From an uncultured Candidatus Altimarinota bacterium (GTDB taxonomy: Bacteria > Patescibacteriota > Gracilibacteria > BD1-5 > UBA6164): a stretch of DNA of 19,529 nt. Numbering within the stretch: the first letter of the stretch is position 1; each line of letters begins with the position of its first letter. The stretch lies in assembly GCA_937944175.1 (NCBI GenBank), contig CALDZW010000103.1, positions 1 through 19,529 on the forward strand, in the 5' to 3' direction. The position numbers and the translations under genes were made by a program. Shown here one piece after another: positions 9,439-18,111 of this stretch. The notes under the pieces were generated by a model. That model was given only the letters and a program-made list of their open reading frames with translations. It had not been told where the DNA came from and did not search any database.

Positions 9439-10044
9439 TTAAAAAATTATACTAGCAATTGTATTCCTTCATCCAGGAACACCTCATCTGACTCAAATAA
9501 CTCAGATTTCTTTATTCACAAGCTCAACAGGAACATCTTTAAGATTCACTGTAAGATCACCATGATGACCGTGCATCTTTTTTCATTTAGCTGTTCTTGT
9601 TGGCTTTCTATTACCAATTGAACCTAGCGCCCTATGGAACTTAGATCAGTGAGATGATGGTCACCCATGAAAATTATGTCTTTTCATAGCTCATGTAAAC
9701 CCTTTTCATTTTGAAACTGCTACAATATTTACAGTTTCTATTCATTCTAAACAGTCAAGAGTAATATCATCTCCAACAGCAAATTTTTCTGAATCCCCTT
9801 CATGCATTGGGTATTCCTTTACTGTAGAAAAGTCAGATACATTAAGTGCTTTTTTTCATTCACCTAATTTTCCTCATTCACTATTTTTTAGAATTCAAAC
9901 GACAAGAGCTTCATATCCATCATTTTCAACAGTCTTTATTCACACAACCTTAAGTTGAGGGACTTCAAGTAGAGTAACAGGTATAAAAGTATCTCCTTTT
10001 ATAACACGTGTCATTTCTAACTTTTTAGCCATTATTCAAGCCAT
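9439..10044 (-). CDS. rplC: 50S ribosomal protein L3
   Basis: L3 is an early assembly protein of the large subunit whose loop reaches the peptidyl-transferase centre. The 201-residue product contains the signature VSKGKGFTGAMKRHNFHGGP followed by SSHGSKFHRALGSIG, then KGKKMHGHHGD and a C-terminal GGVPGGRNTI. Many of these glycines are TGA. The ATG at 10044 gives MAGIMAKKLEMTRV, matching the family start MKGILGKKIGM better than the second ATG at 10032. It is the first gene of its transcript; rpsJ, which normally precedes it, is absent. Confidence 0.97.
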
Positions 10045-10278
10045 TGTATAAAAATGATTATTATATAAAGTCATAGGTTAAACTTTTTATACTAAATTAA
10101 ATGCATTTATAATATTTCATATAAGTGATATACACTATGATGAGTATTGTACAAATGCTATCTAGATCGTTTAACTTAACCCTTCTTATGTACTTTTGGT
10201 ATTTGCATGAAATCCCAAAAAGCTTGCCTATCCTATATAGATAAAAACAAAAGTCAAAAATAAAAGCTACTTTTTTAT
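10045..10278 (-). other. Untranslated leader of the rplC operon
   Basis: If transcription starts about seven bases after the -10 box at 10290-10285, the rplC operon carries a leader of about 230 nt. No ribosomal gene fits in it; rpsJ is not here in any frame. It holds a hairpin at 10193-10222. Its length and position resemble the regulatory leader of S10 operons, which in E. coli is the L4 target, but I recognise no known motif. Confidence 0.4.
10193..10222 (-). repeat. Hairpin in the rplC leader
   Basis: Arms CTTTTTGGGATTT and AAATACCAAAAG (minus strand) pair through 11 base pairs with one mismatch and one bulged base around a CATGC loop. No U-run follows, so it is not a simple terminator. 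It could be a protein-binding or pausing structure in the operon leader. Confidence 0.4.
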
Positions 10279-10284
10279 GTCTCT

Positions 10285-10314
10285 ATTTTATTAGGTAATA
10301 TTACCTATTGTCAA
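10285..10314 (-). promoter_or_regulatory. Promoter of the rplC (S10/spc) operon
   Basis: On the minus strand a perfect -35 box TTGACA (10314-10309) is followed after 18 bp by TAAAAT (10290-10285, five of six consensus). It is the best sigma-70-type promoter in the window and precedes nineteen r-protein genes. The spacer is occupied almost completely by a perfect palindrome. The opposite-strand gene starts about 105 bp away. Confidence 0.6.
10292..10307. promoter_or_regulatory. 16-bp palindrome, candidate operator
   Basis: TAGGTAATATTACCTA is a perfect two-fold palindrome lying between the -35 and -10 boxes of the rplC promoter. A dimeric repressor bound here would block RNA polymerase. A MerR-type activator is also conceivable with such a spacer, although 18 bp is near normal. 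It also lies upstream of the divergent plus-strand gene, so one protein could control both. Confidence 0.5.
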
Positions 10315-10418
10315 TTCATTTTTTATAACATTCTAGTATTATAAATTGCACACATCTCTTAGATATGTTATTCTCAATAATGGAAATATTTTTAATCTTA
10401 TCTAAAAAAGAAATCCTT
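10315..10418 (+). other. Upstream region of the exported-protein gene
   Basis: This AT-rich stretch between the rplC promoter and the plus-strand gene should hold that gene's promoter. The best I can see is a -10-like TATTAT/TATAAA at 10337-10345 with a poor -35. No Shine-Dalgarno sequence precedes the ATG at 10419; the bases before it are A/T-rich. No gene is visible here. Confidence 0.3.
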
Positions 10419-12845
10419 ATGAACAATAAAACAAAAAATAATCTACACTTTCTCAGCAGAAATATTCTCAGTACAACTGCTGTAATTAGCCTCATGTGAG
10501 TGGCAGCATTTGCAGTGGCCCCTACTGGATGATATATGCCATGATCTACTCTAGATCCAGATTGTGCTCCCTGAGATATAGATTGTATAGTTCAAAATAT
10601 ATGAACTGAAAGTGATCCTTTGAGGAAGTTTGTGGAATGAAGTGGTTGATTGAATGCTGTCTACACTGGGTGAAGGGTCTGAATTGGAACTAATGAACCT
10701 AATAAATTCAGAAATATTGATCTTTTGTGAACATATGCAACCATCAAGTGAGATTATGCAAGAATTAATGCAGAATGAACTGGATGGGCTGAAATAAATT
10801 TGGCATGAAATGATCCAAGTTGAGATTACTCTACTATTAGAGATAGAGATAATAGATTTTCTATTATTACACATAATGCTAGCTGATCACTACTGAGAGA
10901 AAACCTTGTAATAGAAAAAGATACATGAAACATATGAATCCGTACAAGTAGTCCTGAGGGGATACTAGATATTGAATGATATAAAGCCTATGTAAAAATT
11001 GAATGAGGTATGAGTGATTACTGACTCCCATACTGTACTGCTGATATAAATCTCAACATTGCTGATGGATCAAATCCTCCTACTGAAGATCTATGAACTA
11101 TATGTACAGATAGAGATCTTGACCATGCAACATCTAGATATAATAAGTATCAAGTAGCTGACAAATACTATTCAACAATAGACTACACCAATGTACTACC
11201 AAGTGTGCCTCAATGTAGTTGGGATGCTGATCCAGCAAATACAGATTATTCACCAATACCAACCGAAAGTCAGATATGAGATGAGTGTTGGGATAAAAGA
11301 TGAAGTTACTATTACCATAGAAAAGCTGTAAAAGTTTGAGATGTAAAAAAGCTTACCATATGATCAAATGGAAACATTACTGTCAATCAATGAATAGCTC
11401 CATATAATGAAGTAAAAACTGATCAAGCACTAAATGTCTGAGGAAATATATCTGCTCAGAGTTATTCTCCTCAACTTATCTTACAAAGAAATGTTAACTA
11501 TGGTGGTTTCACACAATGAGTTCAAACAAAACTAGAAGATGGTACAAATAACTGGTTTTTTTGAAACCTACATCAAACTCAATTTGTTATTGCAAAAGGG
11601 AATTATAGTTGAAGACTTGTAACTATTAAGGATACTTGAGAAATGTGAATTGGCACATCTACACCTAGTGAGAAATTGGATGTAGCTTGAAATATTAAGT
11701 CATCTTGAACAATTTGTGATACTAATTGATGTATTGGTTCTGGTTGAGGAAAATTTGTAGTAGGAAGTGGAAGTACTAATGCTGTATACACTGGTGGACT
11801 TGTTTGAATATGAACTGATAATCCACACACCAGCATTGAAAATACCTGAAGATACTTTCATGGAGACTGGGAGGAAAGTCATGAAGTTCTCTATCCCACA
11901 TATGGATGAGCAAGACCACAAATAGAGATAGTAAAGTCTGCAACAACAGATAAGGACGCACGTCTATGAATCACAACTAGGTCACCAAACAGATTTGCAT
12001 CTAATAGTACAGCCTGAGATAAGTCATCATTGTGAATGTTTTCACACTGATCAGCTAGAACTCTTTCAAGGTGGTGAAGTCCTCTTGCTTGATGAACTGA
12101 ACTCATTTCATGGTGAAATACTTCCTGAGATATATCTCCATTTTTTATCTGATCATTCAGAAATACAGATCCTCTTATATTTGGAACTGCTAACACAGAA
12201 AGATTAAGAATCACTGCGACATGAAGTATTTGAATTAATACAAACATTCCTAATGCACAACTTGAAGTAAAATGAGATGCAAAGTTTTTTAACCAAGAAA
12301 ATGTTGATAACTTTTTACAACTCTGAAACGATGATAATAACAAATGATTTATGCACTGGATGAGTGCAAGTTGATCACTAAGATTACAGACAGTAGAAAA
12401 CAATACCTATACCTGAGCAATACTTCTTCAAAGTAATGGATGAAATGTAGGAATTTGAGAGCTAGACTCAGAACCTAAAAAAATGCTTGAAGTAGCATGA
12501 CAAGTTCAACATGATATGACAGCAGCTAATGCAGCACGCGGAATATGTTATAGTGCTCTTCCATCATGAAATACGAATAAAAGTATTATCATGGTGCCAC
12601 TTCCAGATAATACAGCTGACCTTGATGAAGTCTGTCATACTAATATAAATTGAGCATGGCATGCTGGATGAGTTGCTAAATCTAGCTATACTAATCAGAA
12701 TTGTAGTGATCTTGAAAATACTTGGTATGGCTGAGGGTATACTTCTTATGTCACTGAATCATACTTTGAAACAAACAACACACTTTTTCCATCTTGTAAT
12801 GCTACCAACGCTTATGTTTGTTGTTCAACTGCTTTTGATAACTAA
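10419..12845 (+). CDS. Exported modular repeat protein (fibre/surface-like), UGA-rich
   Basis: This is an 808-residue protein of unknown function and the only plus-strand gene. Residues 1-34 form a signal peptide: basic N-terminus, hydrophobic LSTTAVISLMGVAAFA, likely cleavage near AFA or AVA. Next comes a cysteine-containing motif, STLDPDCAPGDIDC (43-56). Copies of a VGIGTxxPxxxLDVxG-like motif lie near 87-94, 171-186, 409-424, 462-469, 603-618 and 677-693. This motif is known from phage tail-fibre-like and large extracellular proteins, where it usually punctuates beta-rich segments. The C-terminal 100 residues carry six cysteines and no membrane anchor or LPXTG. About 64 glycines are TGA. 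It is flanked by ribosomal operons, with a terminator just after it. Adhesin, fibre or envelope protein are all possible; the cellular role is an inference. Confidence 0.85.
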
Positions 12846-12856
12846 ATTTCACAATA

Positions 12857-12893
12857 TAAAAATCTCGACTATATAAATAGTTGAGATTTTTTT
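12857..12893. terminator. Bidirectional terminator
   Basis: AATCTCGACTAT / ATAGTTGAGATT forms a stem of about 14 bp (one G-U pair) with a short AT loop. It is followed by TTTTTTTG on the plus strand and TTTTTA on the minus strand. It starts 11 bp after the stop codon of the exported-protein gene and lies 8 bp beyond the tRNA-Thr 3' end. It can therefore end both converging transcripts. Confidence 0.8.
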
Positions 12894-12901
12894 GTTTTCA
12901 A

Positions 12902-12977
12902 TGGAGCCAACAATGGGATTTGAACCCATGACCTCACCCTTACCATGGGTGTGCTCTACCAACTGAGCTATGATGGC
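12902..12977 (-). tRNA. tRNA-Thr (anticodon GGU), CCA encoded
   Basis: The 76-nt minus-strand sequence folds as a full cloverleaf. Acceptor stem GCCATCA/TGTTGGC, D stem GCTC/GAGC with loop AGTTGGTA, anticodon stem CACCC/GGGTG with loop ATGGTAA (anticodon GGT), TTCAAAT T-loop with ATGGG/CCCAT stem, discriminator T and encoded CCA. It reads ACC and ACU threonine codons. The acceptor stem has one U-U mismatch at 5-68. It lies only 7 bp after a hairpin downstream of rpmA, and has no promoter of its own that I can see, so it is probably cut from the ribosomal transcript. Confidence 0.95.
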
Positions 12978-12984
12978 AAAAATA

Positions 12985-13017
12985 AAAGCCTGCTTCAATT
13001 ATCTTGAGAAAGGCTTT
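12985..13017 (-). terminator. Hairpin with T-run between rpmA and tRNA-Thr
   Basis: The minus-strand RNA pairs AAAGCC with GGCTTT around an inner TCTCAA/TTGAAG helix, followed by TTTTATTTTTG that runs into the first base of the tRNA. It resembles a weak intrinsic terminator of the infA-rpmA operon. Alternatively it shapes the RNA for 5' processing of the tRNA. The two cannot be told apart from sequence. Confidence 0.45.
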
Positions 13018-13047
13018 CATATAGTACATGTGATCTTTATTGTAGAA

Positions 13048-13320
13048 TTATACAACAGATACATATGTATCTTTGAATACTCTCCCATCAAAACTTCTTC
13101 TATTTTTTTTGAAGTATCTAACAGTTCCGTCTTTTACTGCAAAGAGTGTAAAGTCTTTTCCTTGTCCTACTCCATCAGCTGGCCAATATTTATTTCCTTT
13201 TTGTCTCAGGATAATATTCCCAGGTACTGCTTTCTGTTCACCAAAGATTTTTACTCCTAATCTTTTGGCATTAGAATCTCTACCATTACTAGTAGATCAT
13301 TGAGCTTTCTTATGAGCCAT
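13048..13320 (-). CDS. rpmA: 50S ribosomal protein L27
   Basis: L27 reaches into the peptidyl-transferase centre with its N-terminus. The 90-residue product begins MAHKKAQGSTSNGRDSNAKR, close to the canonical MAHKKGGGSTRNGRDS, with the one TGA at the conserved third glycine of that run (QGS). It continues with LGVKIFGEQKAVPGNIILRQ and a C-terminus of normal length. There is no cleavable N-terminal extension of the Firmicutes type. L27 usually pairs with rplU; here it is the last protein gene of the infA operon, 33 bp after rpsG. Confidence 0.96.
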
Positions 13321-13353
13321 AGTTTTAAAATTATGAAAATAATATGTTTGTAA

Positions 13354-13791
13354 TTATCTGTTTGCAAATCTTGCAAATGCTTTGTTAGCCTCTGCCATTT
13401 TATAAACATCAAGTTTTTTCTTAACTGCATCACCACTTTCATTTGCAGCATCAATAAGCTCATTAGCTAGAAATTTATGAAAACTTGTTCATTTTTTCTT
13501 TCTTGCAGCATCTATTAACCATTTAGCAGCTAGGAAAAGTTGTCTTTTAGGTCTAACCTCTTGAGGTACTTGGTAAATTGAACCTCATACTCTCTTTGGT
13601 CTTACTTCAATTCTTGGCATTACATTTTCAAGAGCTTTTGTAAAAATTCACATTGCATCTTTTTGTCCTTTTGACTTAATAACTTCAAATGCATCATTCA
13701 TTATCTTGATAGCAACTGACTTTTTACCATCAAGCATGACATAATTTACAAACTTATCATACATATCACGTGTTGAAACTTCATTATTCAT
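13354..13791 (-). CDS. rpsG: 30S ribosomal protein S7 (short N-terminus)
   Basis: S7 nucleates assembly of the small-subunit head and contacts the E-site. The 145-residue product has VMLDGKKSVAIKIMNDAF, FTKALENVMPRIEVRPKRVG, GSIYQVPQEVRPKRQLFLAA, and AKWLIDAARKKKGTSFHKFL. Three glycines are TGA. It begins MNNEVSTRDMYDKFVNYVML and so lacks about ten basic N-terminal residues usual in S7. An in-frame TAA three codons upstream of the ATG excludes a longer form. It is paired with rpsL as usual, but fusA and tuf do not follow. Confidence 0.96.
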
Positions 13792-13883
13792 AGTTTTTTA
13801 ATAAACAATTATAAATATATAGTAATAAAAAGAATTATTTTCGGTAATTGTTGAACCTACTCTCTTTATTATCTAAAAAATGA

Positions 13884-14303
13884 CTATTTTGGTTTTTTAG
13901 CTCAGTAAAGACTTCTACTTTGTCTTCTATCAGATACTCCTTCACAATCAAGGAGTCATCTAACTACATGATAACGTACTCATGGTAAGTCTTTTACTCT
14001 TCAACCTCTAATAGCTACTACTGAATGCTCTTGAAGATTATGACCTTCTCATCCAATGTAAGCATTTACTTCATATCCATTAGTAAGTCTTACTCTTGCA
14101 ACTTTTCTTAATGCTGAGTTAGGTTTCTTAGGAGTAGCAGTATATACTTTAACACATACCCCTCTTTTTTGAGGACATCCAGATGGAAGTTCTACTTGAG
14201 TTCCTCCTCTGATAGAGTTTTTTGTTACTTGCAATGCAGGAGAGCTACTCTTCTTTGGATCTTTTTTTCTTCCTTTTTTAACAAGTTGATTTATCGTTGG
14301 CAT
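13884..14303 (-). CDS. rpsL: 30S ribosomal protein S12
   Basis: S12 is part of the decoding centre and sets translational accuracy. The 139-residue product contains MPTINQLVKKGRKK, CPQKRGVCVKVYTATPKKPN followed by SALRKVARVRLTNG, EGHNLQEHSVVAIRGGRVKD and LPGVRYHVVRGLLD. Both lysine sites where streptomycin-resistance changes arise look wild type (TPKKPNS and GGRVKDLPG). The Asp of KDLPG, target of beta-methylthiolation in some bacteria, is present. Five glycines are TGA, including PGV and RGL. The stop is TAG. Confidence 0.97.
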
Positions 14304-14347
14304 CTTTCAACAAGATTATTAATGTAAAATTCAAAACATATAAGCAA

Positions 14348-14737
14348 TTATCTCTTTGACCATTGAGATGCTTTTCTCGCTTTATGCAATCATGGTTTCT
14401 TTCTTTCAACTTTTCTTGCATCACGAGTCAAAAATCATGCTTGTTTTAAGATTGGTCTTAATGATTCATCTTTTTCAACTAATGCTTTTGCTAATCAAAA
14501 TTTGATAGCATCTGCTTGAGCTGATTCTCATGAACCTTGTACTGCTACCTCAAAATACACCTTATCTTTTAATTTTGAGAGTTTCACTGCAGCATACATA
14601 ACATCAAATAAATCTGATCTATGAACATATTCAGCAACTGGTTTTCAGTTGATCATATCTTTTCATACTCAGTCAAAAAGTTTAATTTGAGCTGAAGCTG
14701 TTTTTCTTTTTCAAACAGTGTAAATATACTTTGCCAT
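14348..14737 (-). CDS. rpsI: 30S ribosomal protein S9
   Basis: S9 binds the small-subunit head; its C-terminal tail contacts the P-site tRNA. The 129-residue product begins MAKYIYTVGKRKTASAQIKL and contains GKDMINGKPVAEYV, VAVQGSGESAQADAIKFGLA, KALVEKDESLRPILKQAGFL, and TRDARKVERKKPGLHKARKA followed by SQWSKR, the invariant S9 ending. Eight glycines are TGA, among them VGKRK and KKPGL. It lies 16 bp after rplM, the conserved L13-S9 pair. Confidence 0.97.
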
Positions 14738-14753
14738 GGTAAGAAGATTAATA

Positions 14754-15185
14754 TTATAATTGTACAGTTTCAGGCTGTTGAGCCTCATATTTATGTTCAG
14801 TTCCAGAGAAAAGTTTTAATCTAGAAAGCATGTTCTTTCTTAATTTATTTTTTGGAAGCATTCCACTAATTGCAAGTTCTAATGCTTTTGTTGGTTTCTT
14901 TTTTAGCATATCTTCTAATGAAGTACTTTTCAATCCTCCAAGATATCCAGTATGTCTGTGATACATCTTGTCAGTCATTTTCTTTCAAGTAACTACAAAC
15001 TTATCAGCGTTGATAACCACTACGTAATCTCCGTTATCTACATGAGATGCAAAATCAACTTTATTTTTTCCATTTAGCATCACTGCTAGCTTTGTTGCCA
15101 ATCTTCCAAGAGTTTGACCTTCAGCATCAACAACATACCACTTTCTTTCAGCTGGTGTGCATTGTTTTGGGGTAATAGTTTTCAT
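14754..15185 (-). CDS. rplM: 50S ribosomal protein L13
   Basis: L13 is an early-assembly large-subunit protein. The 143-residue product contains ERKWYVVDAEGQTLGRLATK, HVDNGDYVVVINADKFVVTG, and MYHRHTGYLGGLKSTSLEDM followed by AVSGMLPKN-like LAISGMLPKNKLRKNMLSRL and LKLFSGTEHKYEAQQP. A single in-frame TGA (VVTGKK) would split it in two with the standard code. I chose ATG at 15185 (MKTITPKQ), the family start; a TTG three codons upstream is possible but gives a non-canonical extension. It forms the usual pair with rpsI. Confidence 0.96.
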
Positions 15186-15206
15186 CTTCTTCAAATGAAT
15201 TAATAA

Positions 15207-15569
15207 TTAAACGAGCTCAAGCATAACAAGTTTTGCTCCGTCTCAATCTCTATACTTTATAGGTGTAATTCTTGTAAAACCAGAAGTTTTTTCTCATTTA
15301 TACTTAGGAGCTACATTCTTAAATAATTCAACTGATGAGTTTTTAGTATATAAATACTGCTTTACTTGTCTTATAGCATTCATCTCATCTTTTGAATTAG
15401 CTACATTTATTAGTTTATCAATAAGGGGAAGCACAGCTCTTGCTTTTTTTTGAGTAGTTTTTAAACTTTTATGTTCAAAAAAAGATGTTGCAAGATTTCT
15501 AATAAGAGCATCTCTATGTTGAAATGACTTGTTGCTGAACTTTAAATGTTTTCTGACTCTATGTCTCAT
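15207..15569 (-). CDS. rplQ: 50S ribosomal protein L17
   Basis: L17 lies near the tunnel exit of the large subunit. The 120-residue product begins MRHRVRKHLKFSNKSFQHRD and contains ALIRNLATSFFEHKSLKTTQ followed by KKARAVLPLIDKLI, then GFTRITPIKYRDGDGAKLVM. These are the L17 motifs in order. Two TGA codons (KYKGEKT and YRDGD) lie in the last quarter, so the standard code would truncate the protein after 91 residues. It follows rpoA by 38 bp, the classical alpha-operon order. Confidence 0.97.
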
Positions 15570-15607
15570 AATGAGGAAAATAGTAAATAAATAGTGGTCT
15601 ATCGTAA

Positions 15608-16588
15608 TTAATCATCTCAAAGAAGTTTCAAACCTCTTTCTGCTAATGCCGAACGAATCTCTGTCATAGCCTTTTTTCAAAAACCTTTTATAGAAGAAAG
15701 TTTTGTTTCAGTACATTTAGTAAGTGCTTCAATTGAAAGAATATCTCAATTAATCAAAGCATTCAGAGTTCTTGGAGAAAGTCACATAATTTCAATTGGA
15801 GTATATGTTTCTTTTTCTAATTCTTCTTTCACTTCTTCTTTTTCTTTTTGGAGAAGATCTTTTACATCTGAGATGAACTCACCTTCAATTTGTAGTCCTT
15901 CTTCATTCAACAGACTGAAGTAAGAATTCAACATATTCCCTGCAAATCTCATTGCATCACTTGGTGTAATAATACCAGTAGTAGTGACTTCCATCTCAAG
16001 AGAATCAAGATTACTTATATCTTCAACTCTTGTTGAATCAATATTATATTTTACATTAGTGATTGGAGAGAAGTTTGCATCAATTAACAATACATTTACA
16101 TCATCTTCTCTTTCTTTTAACTCCTCAACTCATAGGTATCCTACACTTTTTTCTACCCTTATTTCTATATCAAGATTCAATCAATCTTTATCAATTTCAG
16201 TGATATACATATCTTTATTCAAGATTTTAACACCTGCTGGAAGAGCTATATCAGCAGCAGTCACAGTTCATGCTTTATTTTTTTCTATTTTCAACCATTC
16301 AATTCCTGTGTCTTGCTTATCTATAATTAATCCTTTTAGATTTAACATGACATCAACTATACCTTCTTTAATTCATGGGAGAGTAGAATACTCATGACTC
16401 ACTCCACTTACTTTAATTCAAGTAACGCGAGTTCCTGGAATAGAAGAGAGAAGAACTCTTCTTAATGAATTCCCCAAAGTTACTCAGTAACCTCTTGGAA
16501 GAGGTCAAACTGTAAAAAGAGATACTACATCTGAAATCTTTTTTTGAGCAATTTTAGGAACTCAAATGGTATTGTGAACAATATGCAT
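15608..16588 (-). CDS. rpoA: DNA-directed RNA polymerase subunit alpha
   Basis: Alpha dimerises to scaffold RNA polymerase assembly and its C-terminal domain touches upstream promoter DNA and activators. The 326-residue product has the N-terminal domain with VGPLPRGYGVTLGNSLRRVL followed by LSSIPG, GVSHEYSTLPGIKEG and DVMLNLKGL. A linker rich in Lys and Glu follows, then the C-terminal domain with LSPRTLNALINGDILSIEAL and IKGFGKKAMTEIRSALAERG. The Arg and Asn of PRTLN and the GKK match residues that bind UP-element DNA in E. coli. About twelve glycines are TGA. It sits between rpsD and rplQ. Confidence 0.97.
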
Positions 16589-16618
16589 ATTATATTTTGA
16601 GTTATGAAAGTAACAAAA

Positions 16619-17242
16619 TTATTTAGAGTAGAATTCTACAATTTTTTGAATATCTATAATTGGCTCAAAGTCATCTTTCTCAGGAAGAGCTTTAACAGTA
16701 ATAGTAAGTTTTTTTGTATCAACCTCTATCCATTTACAATTAGAAACTTTTCATTTATTTTCCTTTGCAAATTCTGCAAATTCTTCTAGAAGACTCTTAT
16801 ATAAAGGACTTTCTTTCAACTTATCTCTCAAAGCAATAACATCTCCTACTTTCAAAGATATTGAAGGAATACTTACCTTCACACCATTCAAAGTAAAATG
16901 TGCATGATTCACAAATTGTCTTGATTGCATTCTTGTTCTTGCAAAACTTGCTCTATATACAACATTGTCAAGACGTAGCTCTAGGAGAGTAAGCATCTTT
17001 TCTCATGTAGTTCCAGTAGACTTTGATTTTTGAGCTTTTGTAAAGTATGAAAGAAATTGCTTCTCAGAAAGACCAAACATTCTTTTTGCAAGTTGTTTTT
17101 TTCTTAATTGAGTCCCAAATTCACTACTTTTTCTTCATCTGAGTGGTCATCTTTTTGATTTTGATAGATCATATTTTTCTGTCCCAAACAGATTTACACC
17201 TTCCCTCCTACAGAGTTTCTTCTTTGGTCAAGTATAACGCAT
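16619..17242 (-). CDS. rpsD: 30S ribosomal protein S4
   Basis: S4 is a primary 16S rRNA binder and, in many bacteria, the autoregulator of the alpha operon. The 207-residue product has MRYTGPKKKLCRREGVNLFG, FGTQLRKKQLAKRMFGLSEK and the S4 RNA-binding domain LELRLDNVVYRASFARTRMQ followed by SRQFVNHAHFTLNG. It ends in IVEFYSK. Five or more glycines (YTGP, KRGP, LGRR, TTGEK, NKGKV) are TGA. The N-terminal zinc cysteines of some S4 proteins are not complete here. Lies between rpsK and rpoA. Confidence 0.97.
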
Positions 17243-17286
17243 AATTTCTGTAAATTTTAAAATTTAAAATGGAGTTTATTATTGTT

Positions 17287-17676
17287 TTATAACTTTCTTA
17301 CTTTCTTTTTTCTACATCCATTGTGTGGAATTGGAGTTATATCAAAAATTGAAGATATTTCAATTCAACCTGATATAAGTCATCTGATAGCTTGTTCTCT
17401 TCCAACACCAATTCACTTTACATATACATCAACTGATTCAAGAGAATGAAGAGTGATAGCTTTTTGAATAGCTCATTCAGCAATAACCTGAGCTGCATAT
17501 GGAGTAGATTCTCTTGCTCATTTAAAACCAGCACTTCCTCCACTTGCCCATGTCAAAACATTACCTTTTTCATCAGTAATACTTACAATTGTATTATTAA
17601 ATGAAGCCATAATATGTGCTTGACCATGAGGTATAACAGACCTTGTTTTTTTACTTTTTTTAACTGTCTTAACCAT
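17287..17676 (-). CDS. rpsK: 30S ribosomal protein S11
   Basis: S11 forms part of the platform and lies near the Shine-Dalgarno helix. The 129-residue product has the usual length. It contains HGQAHIMASFNNTIVSITDE, WASGGSAGFKGARESTPYAA, VDVYVKGIGVGREQAIRGLI, and DITPIPHNGCRKKKVRKL. Conserved glycines in FKGAR, VKGIG, IRGLI and SGGIE are TGA. Trp in WASGG is TGG. It follows rpsM by 35 bp, the standard alpha-operon arrangement. Confidence 0.97.
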
Positions 17677-17711
17677 AATTTAAAAAAATTATAAAATGTG
17701 TAAATTAGTTC

Positions 17712-18077
17712 TTATTTTTTCTTTCCCGCAATAGCAACTGATTTTCATTTTCTTGTTCTTGCATTTGTTTTTGTACTTTGACCTCTTACTGGAAGTCTTT
17801 TTTGATGCCTTACTCACCTATAACATCTGATTTCTCTCAATCTTTTAATATTACCGTTAATGAGTCTTCTAAGATCTCATTCAACAATATATTCTTTAAT
17901 TGCTTCTCTGATTCTATCAAGATGATCTTCTGAAAGAGTCTCTATTTTAATAGTTCTTGCAATTTTTAATCAATCTAGAATTTCTTGTGAAGTTGTTCTT
18001 CCTATACCATATATATAGGTTAATGCAATCTCAACATGTTTTCCATTTGGTAAGTTTATCCCAGCAATTCTTGCCAT
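17712..18077 (-). CDS. rpsM: 30S ribosomal protein S13
   Basis: S13 sits on the small-subunit head and forms intersubunit bridges. The 121-residue product has MARIAGINLPNGKHVEIALT, YIYGIGRTTSQEILDGLKI, EGDLRRLINGNIKRLREIRC, and YRGVRHQKRLPVRGQSTKTN with the basic ending ARTRKGKSVAIAGKKK. Glycines in LDGL, VEGDL, YRGVR and RKGK are TGA. The ATG at 18077 is the family start. It lies 34 bp after rpmJ. Confidence 0.97.
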
Positions 18078-18111
18078 ATATAAAAACTTATAATAGTAAA
18101 ATAACCCCTAA

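Noticed and set aside
10170..10210. Ten-residue leader peptide (MQIPKVHKKG) in the minus-strand rplC leader
   Set aside because: Too short to support, without a run of regulatory codons or a following terminator-antiterminator pair.
10137..10244. Plus-strand 35-codon frame (MMSIVQML...)
   Set aside because: It lies in the rplC leader, overlaps the leader hairpin, has no ribosome-binding site and no TGA or GGN glycine codon; chance is the simplest reading.
11603..12403. Minus-strand open frames of up to 170 codons
   Set aside because: They are antisense shadows of the 808-residue exported protein, created because its TGA codons leave the complementary frame open.
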